Notes under the pieces: model-generated
The model's input: only the letters and a program-made list of their open reading frames with translations
Told to the model about the DNA's origin: nothing
Databases searched by the model: none
Shown: positions 1-5,281 of the stretch, piece after piece
Numbering within the stretch: position 1 is the first letter of the stretch
Layout: every line of letters begins with the position of its first letter
From: Desulfuromusa sp.
Lineage (GTDB): Bacteria; Desulfobacterota; Desulfuromonadia; Desulfuromonadales; Geopsychrobacteraceae
Assembly (NCBI GenBank): GCA_029934755.1
Contig: JAOZLQ010000107.1
Span: forward strand, 1 to 7,951
DNA: 7,951 bases
Direction: 5' to 3'
Made by a program: the position numbers and the translations under genes

Positions 1-302
1 TGAACCACACCGCCGATGATCGCCGGAAATTGCAGTAACTTTTTTTCAGCTAACTTTTCAGGCGTGACAGGAGCATCTGAAGCACCGAAATCGACGGTTC
101 GATTACTGATCTGACGAACTCCGCCACCAGAACCGATTGACTGATAATTGATTTTTGTTCCGGTCGCCTGCTGATATTGAAAGGCCCAACCGGAATAAAC
201 CGGATATGGGAATGAAGCGCCCGCACCGTTAAGCGCTGACCCGGCATACGAAATGCCTTGAAACAACAACACTGAACACAGAATAAGCAGTATTTTTTTC
301 AT
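1..302 (-). CDS. pstS: Phosphate ABC transporter substrate-binding protein PstS (5' part, runs off the left edge)
   Basis: This is the N-terminal 100 codons of a periplasmic phosphate-binding protein, which captures phosphate and hands it to the PstCAB importer. Residues 1-20 form a signal peptide (MKK start, hydrophobic LLILCSVLLF core, likely cleavage after SYA). The mature part opens with the PstS hallmark GAGASFP at about residues 27-32. It continues with IGSGGGVRQI near 56-65 and DFGASDAP at 71-78, which are the phosphate-contacting segments of the family. The ATG has a GGAGG ribosome binding site 6 nt upstream (309-313 on the plus strand). The gene is cut by the window edge, so length and downstream pst/pho genes cannot be judged. 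It is transcribed away from the ACT-domain gene, with a shared 200-nt intergenic region. The family call is secure; only the exact paralog is open. Confidence 0.93.
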   Translation of the reverse strand, partial: MKKILLILCSVLLFQGISYAGSALNGAGASFPYPVYSGWAFQYQQATGTKINYQSIGSGGGVRQISNRTVDFGASDAPVTPEKLAEKKLLQFPAIIGGVV

Positions 303-350
303 GATTTTCCTCCATTAAGTAGTTTATTTAGGGAGGACAATAAGCAATAG

Positions 351-370
351 ATGTTTCACTTTTATGAAGT
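351..370 (-). promoter_or_regulatory. Candidate Pho box upstream of pstS
   Basis: Read on the minus strand, the stretch contains TTCATAAAAGTGAAACAT. Aligned to the enterobacterial PhoB site (CTGTCAT, A/T-rich 4-nt spacer, CTGTCAT) it agrees at about 12 of 16 central positions, with the second half-site weaker. It lies about 49 nt upstream of the pstS start codon, a normal distance for a PhoB-activated promoter. Control of pst genes by PhoB under phosphate limitation is well known. That this site is the operator is inference from position and partial match. No convincing -10 box could be fixed. Confidence 0.4.
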
Positions 371-420
371 TACTGTTAAAAAAATGTAAAATTGCCAAAA
401 TTTCTGTCTGTCTTGCAAAA

Positions 421-448
421 CTATCTCAGATAGGGCACTCTTCCCGCT
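421..448 (+). promoter_or_regulatory. Palindrome next to a possible sigma-54-type promoter
   Basis: CTATCT-C-AGATAG (421-433) is a perfect inverted repeat with 6-bp arms and a 1-nt centre. It runs directly into GGGCACTCTTCCCGCT (433-448), which has the GG-N10-GC spacing of a -24/-12 promoter and keeps GGCAC at -24, but has CC instead of TT before the -12 GC. It would start transcription roughly 45 nt before the ACT-domain gene. No good sigma-70 pair was found nearby. The palindrome could be an operator. The promoter reading is tentative because the -12 element is only partly conserved. Confidence 0.25.
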
Positions 449-503
449 GCATCTGATTTTTGAACCATTTCAACCGCTCTCCATTTTCACGCAGGAGGTA
501 AAT

Positions 504-1043
504 ATGCAACATTTTGCCCTGACTATTATTGGTCGCGATTGCCCCGGAATCGTTTCACAGGTCACTGAAATTCTTTTCCAAGGCGGTTTTAATATTGCCG
601 ATTCCAGTTGCTCGATTCTCGGTGGGCAATTTTCGATGATCCTGATCATCTCCAATCCTGCGATTTCGACTAAAGAGGAGTTCAGTGACACCTTCACTCC
701 ACTGGAAGAAAAAAATCTATCCGTCTACATACGCACGCTGAAACCTGGCGGAGAAATTCGCCCTGATTTGGAAGGTGAACTTTGCATGATCTCAGTTTAC
801 GGTGCAGATAAACCTGGAATTGTTTACCAAGTCGCCAAGGAGCTGGGAGAACGCAATATCAATATCACCGATTTAAACACTAAACTTATTGGTGACAAAG
901 AGAATCCTATCTACGTCATGATGCTGGAAGCCATGTTACCGGAAAATACAGAAATTGAAGAAGTAGAAACTTGGATGACAGATCTGAAACAAAAACTCCA
1001 AGTTGATATTTCTGTCCGTTCACTGGTTGCAATGGAACTATAA
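504..1043 (+). CDS. Double ACT-domain protein, GcvR-like regulator
   Basis: This cytoplasmic protein of 179 residues consists of two ACT domains and nothing else: roughly 3-75 and 93-172. Each starts with the ligand-site turn typical of the family, GRDCPGIV at 10-17 and GADKPGIV at 100-107, followed by an amphipathic helix. This is the build of GcvR, which in enterobacteria senses glycine and restrains the activator GcvA of the glycine cleavage operon. There is no DNA-binding domain, so any regulation would be through a partner protein or directly on an enzyme. The start is well supported by AGGAGG 6 nt before the ATG. The deformylase gene follows after 5 nt, so the two form an operon. No GcvA partner or gcv gene is visible, so the ligand and target are unknown and the GcvR label describes domain architecture only. 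Confidence 0.85.
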   Translation: MQHFALTIIGRDCPGIVSQVTEILFQGGFNIADSSCSILGGQFSMILIISNPAISTKEEFSDTFTPLEEKNLSVYIRTLKPGGEIRPDLEGELCMISVYGADKPGIVYQVAKELGERNINITDLNTKLIGDKENPIYVMMLEAMLPENTEIEEVETWMTDLKQKLQVDISVRSLVAMEL

Positions 1044-1048
1044 ATCCG

Positions 1049-1555
1049 ATGGCTGTTAAAAAAGTCCTTGTCTATCCAGATCCGCGATTAAAGGAAAACT
1101 GCTCTCCCATCATCGGCGTTGATGAATCGGCTCAACAACTCCTGCAGGATCTCGTCGATACCATGGTCGATTCCGGGCATTCTGTCGGCATTGCCGCTCC
1201 TCAGCTTGGCGATCTTCGTCGTGCTGCTGTCGTGGATGTTTCTAAAAGCAAGCTGGGAAAAAAACAAGGGAATCACGGTCTCCTGCAAATGGTTAATCCG
1301 GAAATCATTGAAAAAGAGGGAAGTCAGATTGTTCGGGAAGGGTGCATGTCGGTTCCCGATTACACCGGCAACGTCACTCGATCTGAATCAATTATCGTAC
1401 AATTTCTCGATCAGAATCAGCAGCAGCATGTGATCCGTTGTGATGGTTTTGAAGCAATCGCTATCCAGCATGAACTGGATCATTTGGATGGATTTCTCTT
1501 TCTTGACAGGGTGTCAAGCTTGAAAACTGATCTTTTTAGAAGGAAGAAGAAATAA
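1049..1555 (+). CDS. def: Peptide deformylase
   Basis: This 168-residue metalloenzyme removes the formyl group from the N-terminal formyl-methionine of new proteins at the ribosome. All three family motifs are present. Motif I is SVGIAAPQ (45-52, with Q52), motif II is EGCMSVP (97-103, metal ligand C99) and motif III is QHELDHLDG (140-148, ligands H141 and H145, catalytic E142). The first glycine of motif I is serine here and motif II has methionine where leucine is usual; both are mild variations. The protein ends in a basic FRRKKK tail. The start is 5 nt after the preceding stop with no clear ribosome binding site, so it is probably translated by coupling. The usual partner fmt is absent, which suggests this may be a second deformylase copy in the genome; that is inference. 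Confidence 0.95.
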   Translation: MAVKKVLVYPDPRLKENCSPIIGVDESAQQLLQDLVDTMVDSGHSVGIAAPQLGDLRRAAVVDVSKSKLGKKQGNHGLLQMVNPEIIEKEGSQIVREGCMSVPDYTGNVTRSESIIVQFLDQNQQQHVIRCDGFEAIAIQHELDHLDGFLFLDRVSSLKTDLFRRKKK

Positions 1556-1565
1556 GTTAAAACTA

Positions 1566-1588
1566 TAAACAAACAGTATATTTGCTTA
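1566..1588 (-). terminator. Weak AT-rich hairpin in the convergent gap, possible terminator
   Basis: The only inverted repeat between the convergent deformylase and receiver genes has 8-nt arms (TAAGCAAA and TTTGTTTA on the minus strand) and a 7-nt loop. On the minus-strand RNA all eight positions can pair if one G-U is allowed, and a U-rich stretch follows. On the plus-strand RNA one pair is lost and no U-tract follows. The stem is AT-rich and therefore weak, so this is at best a marginal intrinsic terminator for the receiver gene. Confidence 0.22.
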
Positions 1589-1607
1589 CGTAATTCCCTA
1601 CCTTATT

Positions 1608-2003
1608 TCAGCAATGGTCGTTCAAAACATCAGCAACCCAATCATCGATAAAATCAAGTGGGGTTGGTTTATGAAAAACCTTGTAGCCCATATTTTCTGC
1701 TATTTTCTGATCTTTGGGGGATATATCTCCAGAAATTAGAGCTTTATGAGCAGGAGGGACTTTACACCCCCGCTGTTGCTGATATTCGAAAAACTCCAGC
1801 CCTGTCATCCCGGGCATATGATTGTCAGAAAGAACAATATCATAGCAAGGGACAGACATGGGACAAGTATCCATGCTTTGTTCCATCAGTGGGCAGGTGG
1901 GTTTAAGGGACGAGGTAACACCAAATTCTTGATCCAAGAAATATTCTACTGCAACGTCAAGGCAATGAACATCATCATCGATGACCAGAGCTTTTTTCTC
2001 CAT
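1608..2003 (-). CDS. Stand-alone response-regulator receiver protein (CheY-like)
   Basis: This 131-residue protein is a single phosphoacceptor receiver domain with no DNA-binding or enzymatic output, so it would act by protein contact after phosphorylation by a histidine kinase. The acidic pocket is DDD at 9-11 and the phosphoacceptor is D60 in LSDNHMPGMTG. The switch residue is S91 in LISGD and the conserved lysine is K112 in FHKP. Between strand 2 and strand 3 the chain is a few residues longer than in CheY and carries C37, C47 and C53, an unusual cysteine cluster. The start has GGAGG 7 nt upstream (2011-2015). No kinase or chemotaxis gene is nearby. The gene lies 150 nt downstream of the ankyrin lipoprotein gene, probably with its own promoter. 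The receiver assignment is firm; the pathway is unknown. Confidence 0.9.
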   Translation of the reverse strand: MEKKALVIDDDVHCLDVAVEYFLDQEFGVTSSLKPTCPLMEQSMDTCPMSVPCYDIVLSDNHMPGMTGLEFFEYQQQRGCKVPPAHKALISGDISPKDQKIAENMGYKVFHKPTPLDFIDDWVADVLNDHC

Positions 2004-2032
2004 TTCCCTACCTCCGCATACAATATTAAATT

Positions 2033-2045
2033 TCGATCAGATCGA
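2033..2045. promoter_or_regulatory. Palindrome upstream of the receiver gene, candidate operator
   Basis: TCGATC-A-GATCGA is a perfect inverted repeat with 6-bp arms around one base, centred 36 nt before the receiver start codon. On the minus strand a TAATAT hexamer (2023-2028) that could serve as a -10 box follows 4 nt later, so a bound protein would cover the promoter. No convincing -35 was found. This is a candidate from symmetry and position only. Confidence 0.3.
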
Positions 2046-2153
2046 TAAAGTTTTACTCTCATAATCTGACAAATTTCTGAATATCTGGAGGGGGAAGAAT
2101 AAAAACTGAATGCTCAAATTTAACAGCTCACGATTCTTTTGACCCGCTTACTG

Positions 2154-2960
2154 CTATTTTACAGACATTAACATCTCCACGATCGTCAAATAATTATTTT
2201 CACGTGCATAATCCACGGCAGTTTTTCCTGATTCAGCAACAAATGTCACCTCGGCGCCATGCTTTAACAACAGGCGGACATGTTCAGTTCGACCATAGAG
2301 CGCAGCAAAATGTAACGCTGTCATGCCCTGTTCATCACGTACATCGACATCCGCGCCATTCTCAAGCAGCAGATAAGTTGTTACCAGGGATGGGCTATGG
2401 CGCACTGCCACATCAAGACAATTACGCAAGTCGGGGTTTGCTCCCGCCACCAATAACTGGAGTACGACATCATCGTAACCTCGGAACGCAGCAATCCAAA
2501 GAGGGTCTCCCTGCCCATTCCCATTGGGATCAGCATCAGCCATCAGCAACAACGTGACCATATCAACACGATTCTGCTCTGCAGCACGCTGTAGTGGAGA
2601 ATCAGACTGCCAGCCATTATTGACATCTGCACCCTTCTCAATCAGCAATTGTGCAATCTCCGCGTGTCCATCCCAGACAGCAGCCGAAAGCGGAGAACAT
2701 GAATTGATATTAGCCCCTTTATCGAGCAAATGTTGCACCATCACCATATTACCTTGACCCGCCGCTATTGATAATGGCGTCCCATGCAATGGCGAGAAGT
2801 CATTGATATCGACACCTTTTTCCAACAGTGCATTGACTTTCGATAGTGACCCTTTAGATGAGGCTTTCTGGATGTCACTCATCGGCATACAACCGACACA
2901 ACTGATTACCAATAACAACAGTATGATTTTGGGAGTCAAAAAATATCTTAAATCATTCAT
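2154..2960 (-). CDS. Ankyrin-repeat lipoprotein
   Basis: This 268-residue exported protein is built almost wholly of ankyrin repeats, which are protein-binding modules. A basic N-terminus and a hydrophobic stretch (about 12-20) lead to a lipobox. VIS-C puts the lipidated cysteine at residue 21; CVG-C at residue 24 is the alternative. About seven to eight repeats follow from residue 28 to the end, with recognisable cores GTPLSIAAGQGN, SPLSAAVWDGH, SPLQRAAEQNR, DPLWIAAFRGY and TALHFAALYGR. The third repeat is several residues short. I place the start at 2960 because GAGG at 2969-2972 is 8 nt away; the ATG two codons earlier (2966) is only 2 nt from it. The gap to the upstream MFS gene is 19 nt, so the two are probably co-transcribed. 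The lipid anchor places the repeats in the periplasm. The binding partner is unknown. Confidence 0.88.
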   Translation of the reverse strand: MNDLRYFLTPKIILLLLVISCVGCMPMSDIQKASSKGSLSKVNALLEKGVDINDFSPLHGTPLSIAAGQGNMVMVQHLLDKGANINSCSPLSAAVWDGHAEIAQLLIEKGADVNNGWQSDSPLQRAAEQNRVDMVTLLLMADADPNGNGQGDPLWIAAFRGYDDVVLQLLVAGANPDLRNCLDVAVRHSPSLVTTYLLLENGADVDVRDEQGMTALHFAALYGRTEHVRLLLKHGAEVTFVAESGKTAVDYARENNYLTIVEMLMSVK

Positions 2961-2979
2961 CTTCATATCCTCTGAGCCA

Positions 2980-4155
2980 CTACCGACTTAGACAGGTTTC
3001 TCGCCCCTGCTCCGGAAACCGGGGTATCAACAGCGACAGAGAAAAAGAAATCAAAGCCATTACTGCCCCAATAAAAAAGACCAGAGAGGGTGAATTGAGC
3101 CAGATCAGCCCAAAAATGACCGGGAGACAAACAGCAGCAATATGGTTGATGGTAAAACTGACTCCAGCAGTAGAGGCTATATCCTCAGGGGCTGCAATCT
3201 TCTGGAAATAGGTTTTCAGACTGATTGCCAAAGCGAAAAACAAATGATCCAGAATATAGAGACCAGCGCCAATCCAGGCAGTTTCCACCAATGCATAGCC
3301 GACAAAGACAATGATCAAACCAGTATATTCCAGCAGCAAGGCATTTCGCTCACCAAACCGGGCAATCAAGCGACCAATTTTTCGGGCAAACAATACGTTG
3401 AACGAGGCATTGACCAAAAACAGTAACGCGATATTGCTAACCGAATAACCAAACTTTTCCACCATCAGAAAACCGGCAAATACCATAAATATCTGCCGTC
3501 GAGCTCCCGACATAAAAACCAACGCATAATAGAGCCAATAGCGACTACGCAGAACCATATGCTTGTGCTGAGCGGTATGCTGTGGAAATTGAGGGAAGAG
3601 TGCCCATGCGATCAATGCTATTACCATTGTCAATCCACCAAAGCCAAGATAGAGCCAGCAATAGTCGATCTCAAACAGGTTTGTTCCCGCCCAAATCAGG
3701 ACAAAAGCGATGATAGAAGCCAGGGAACCAACAGCAATCAAACGACCGAAAATTTCTGCGGCCTGTTCTTTGGGAATCCATTGCTGGGTTAAAGATGTCT
3801 GCATCGTTTCATAATAATGAAACCCGATCGACATCAATACCGTGGTCAGATAAAGCCCGATAACACTTGGAAAGAACCCCGTCAGAGCCGTCCCCAAGCC
3901 AAGCAGCAGCAACGAAATTATTGCCAGAGGCTGTTCCCGCACGATGAGCAGCAGAAAAACCACGCCAAAAGCAAGAAACCCTGGAACCTCGCGCAATGAT
4001 TGCAGCATCCCCATCTCTTTTCCGGTAAATGCTGCCCGTTCAATAGCAAAATTATTCAGTAATGCCTGCCAGGAGGCAAAGCTTAAAGGGACGGCAAACG
4101 CCATAAGAAAGAGGAGCAATTCGGGACGCTGCCACGATTTTTGTGAAGATGACAT
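2980..4155 (-). CDS. Major facilitator superfamily transporter, 12 helices
   Basis: This 391-residue inner-membrane protein has about twelve hydrophobic helices in two groups of six: near 13-33, 50-72, 76-94, 97-116, 137-157 and 164-187, then 206-229, 236-255, 274-291, 294-315, 328-352 and 355-377. A hydrophilic central loop with several histidines (about 188-205) separates the halves. The usual motif A between helices 2 and 3 is not evident. A related basic segment, ARKIGRLIARFGER at 257-270, occupies the matching loop between helices 8 and 9. Length and topology fit a secondary transporter of the MFS. Substrate and direction of transport cannot be read from the sequence. The start has only a weak ribosome binding site and lies 24 nt after the LysR stop codon, so the pair is likely one transcript and the regulator may control the transporter. 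Confidence 0.87.
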   Translation of the reverse strand: MSSSQKSWQRPELLLFLMAFAVPLSFASWQALLNNFAIERAAFTGKEMGMLQSLREVPGFLAFGVVFLLLIVREQPLAIISLLLLGLGTALTGFFPSVIGLYLTTVLMSIGFHYYETMQTSLTQQWIPKEQAAEIFGRLIAVGSLASIIAFVLIWAGTNLFEIDYCWLYLGFGGLTMVIALIAWALFPQFPQHTAQHKHMVLRSRYWLYYALVFMSGARRQIFMVFAGFLMVEKFGYSVSNIALLFLVNASFNVLFARKIGRLIARFGERNALLLEYTGLIIVFVGYALVETAWIGAGLYILDHLFFALAISLKTYFQKIAAPEDIASTAGVSFTINHIAAVCLPVIFGLIWLNSPSLVFFIGAVMALISFSLSLLIPRFPEQGRETCLSR

Positions 4156-4179
4156 AAAAACAAACTTTCACTAACGGAA

Positions 4180-5103
4180 TTAGACCTTACAACAATGACC
4201 TAAATTATTTAATACAGCACTCTTATAGAGTAGTTCTGAAAAAGCCGTTGCGGCAAGAGAAGCGGTCCGCTCGCGCAATTTGACCAGCCATAATTGCCGT
4301 TCGATGGTTAATCCCTCAACCTCAATTTTAAACAATTCACTATGGCGCAGGTTATTCTGAATAGACAAATCAGAAACAAAAGCACAACCAAGCCCAGCAG
4401 CCACTGCCCGGCGGACAGCTTCATTGCTACCCAGACGGGCTATAATATTGAATGATGCAGGATCAACCCCTTCCGATAAAAAAGCTTTTTTCAAAGCCTG
4501 GTATGTTCCAGAGCCATCTTCTCTGACGATAAATGGTTGCTTAAGTAATTCTTCTTGAGAGATTGAGCTCTGTCCCTGCAGCGCATGATGAGGTCCCATA
4601 ATCATCACCAGCTGGTCATTCAGCAAAGGCTCATAACTATACATCTCATTATCTATGCGCCCACCGACAATCCCCAGCTCAACAGTTCCTGCTTTCAATT
4701 CAGCAAGGATCTCCTGACTGTCTCCAATTCTCATATTAAGAGAAATCCCTGGATACTCTTGCTTTAACTCCGGCAAAAAACATGGAATCAAATAATTGGC
4801 CGGGATATTACTGGCTCCAAGGTCAAGCTGCGCCTGATCCAAGCCGTGCAACCCAGCCATCGCCTGTTGCAAAACTTCTTGTTCAGCTAAAACCTTACGT
4901 GCATGCAGCAAAAGAAGTTCCCCACCGGTCGTCAGAAAAATCCCCTTGCTGGTGCGATCCAGCAGTTGAGTATTGAACTCCTGCTCAAGAGCGGCAATAT
5001 GTTGGCTGACTGTTGACTGGGTCAAAGATATCTGTTCAGCCCCACGGGAAAAACTTTTAGTCTCAGCGACTGCAATAAAAAGTTCAAGTTGCCGTAACGT
5101 CAT
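4180..5103 (-). CDS. LysR-family transcriptional regulator
   Basis: This 307-residue DNA-binding protein has the standard LysR build. The N-terminal winged helix-turn-helix (residues 2-60) reads TLRQLELF, then SFSRGAEQISLTQSTVSQHI (17-36), then LLDRTSKGIFLTTGG. A coiled linker helix to about residue 90 leads to a periplasmic-binding-protein-like effector domain (about 92-295). In that domain LGASNIPANYLIP, VELGIVGG and the late AVAAGLGCAFVSD are typical of the CysB/CysL-like branch. I choose the start at 5103 because GGAGG sits 5 nt upstream; an in-frame ATG at 5115 would add four residues but lacks a ribosome binding site. It precedes the MFS gene on the same strand by 24 nt and faces the SEL1 lipoprotein gene. 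The effector is unknown. Some relatives in anaerobes are called selenium-associated, but nothing nearby supports that role here. Confidence 0.93.
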   Translation of the reverse strand: MTLRQLELFIAVAETKSFSRGAEQISLTQSTVSQHIAALEQEFNTQLLDRTSKGIFLTTGGELLLLHARKVLAEQEVLQQAMAGLHGLDQAQLDLGASNIPANYLIPCFLPELKQEYPGISLNMRIGDSQEILAELKAGTVELGIVGGRIDNEMYSYEPLLNDQLVMIMGPHHALQGQSSISQEELLKQPFIVREDGSGTYQALKKAFLSEGVDPASFNIIARLGSNEAVRRAVAAGLGCAFVSDLSIQNNLRHSELFKIEVEGLTIERQLWLVKLRERTASLAATAFSELLYKSAVLNNLGHCCKV

Positions 5104-5144
5104 TAGTTCCTCCATTTTTTCAATAAAGCTAATCGTTTTTACTG

Positions 5145-5173
5145 AAACTATCCACTTGAATGGTCGGTGTCAA
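5145..5173 (-). promoter_or_regulatory. Probable sigma-70 promoter of the LysR gene
   Basis: On the minus strand a perfect -35 hexamer TTGACA (5168-5173) is followed after exactly 17 bp by TAGTTT (5145-5150), a poor but acceptable -10 with three matches. Transcription would start near 5138, about 35 nt before the chosen start codon. The strong -35 with weak -10 fits a regulated promoter. Confidence 0.45.
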
Positions 5174-5179
5174 TCCTTC

Positions 5180-5194
5180 TAGTCATCAGGACTA
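5180..5194. promoter_or_regulatory. Inverted repeat, candidate LysR operator
   Basis: TAGTC-ATCAG-GACTA is an interrupted palindrome with 5-bp arms. It lies 7 bp upstream of the -35 box of the LysR gene, centred near -49 of that promoter, in the zone where LysR-family proteins usually bind their own control region. It also lies upstream of the divergent promoter for the SEL1 gene, so one site could serve both. Assignment is from symmetry and position only. Confidence 0.32.
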
Positions 5195-5205
5195 AATAAT
5201 CAATA

Positions 5206-5236
5206 TTGCCAGATATTAGCTTGAACAAATTATAAT
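5206..5236 (+). promoter_or_regulatory. Probable promoter of the SEL1/OmpA-like cluster
   Basis: TATAAT at 5231-5236 is a perfect -10 hexamer. TTGCCA at 5206-5211 matches the -35 consensus at five of six positions with a 19-bp spacer, slightly long. An alternative pairing is TTGAAC (5221-5226) with TATATT (5242-5247), whose 15-bp spacer is short. Transcription would begin about 40 nt before the start codon at 5282. Confidence 0.45.
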
Positions 5237-5281
5237 AATCATATATTCTCTCCATTCACAACATTCTAAAATGGAGAAATT

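Larger units (their letters stand above)
303..503. other. Divergent intergenic region between pstS and the ACT-domain gene
   Basis: This 201-nt AT-rich gap holds the divergent control signals of pstS (minus) and of the ACT-deformylase pair (plus). From left to right it shows the pstS ribosome binding site (309-313), a Pho-box-like element (351-370), a 13-bp palindrome (421-433), a GG-N10-GC element (434-447) and the AGGAGG ribosome binding site of the plus-strand gene near 492-497. I saw no open reading frame, RNA gene or strong hairpin terminator in it. Confidence 0.6.

Noticed and set aside
388..405. AT-rich imperfect inverted repeat around GCCAA in the pstS intergenic region
   Set aside because: The arms are only A and T over five positions with no supporting promoter or terminator context.
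1119..1433. Second plus-strand frame inside the deformylase gene, with a hydrophobic segment
   Set aside because: It overlaps the deformylase frame, whose three catalytic motifs are intact; the hydrophobic stretch follows from the frame shift of that sequence.
1502..1518. Hairpin with 7-bp arms, CTTGACA and TGTCAAG, around GGG
   Set aside because: It lies inside the deformylase coding region, about 35 nt before the stop, has no following U-tract, and overlaps codons of the ordinary FLDRVSSLK segment. Chance or codon-level coincidence is the simplest reading.
1746..2048. Open frame of 100 codons on the plus strand, opposite the receiver gene
   Set aside because: It is antisense to a receiver domain with all catalytic residues intact and shows no protein-like features of its own.
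2067..2080. Direct repeat of TCTGA with an 11-bp period between the ankyrin and receiver genes
   Set aside because: Five-base repeats in AT-rich DNA are expected by chance, and no third copy or matching promoter element supports an operator.
2204..2557. Open frame of 117 codons on the plus strand, opposite the ankyrin gene
   Set aside because: It is antisense to a clear ankyrin-repeat coding region, has no ribosome binding site, and its product is low-complexity, rich in His, Pro and Gln, with no recognisable domain.
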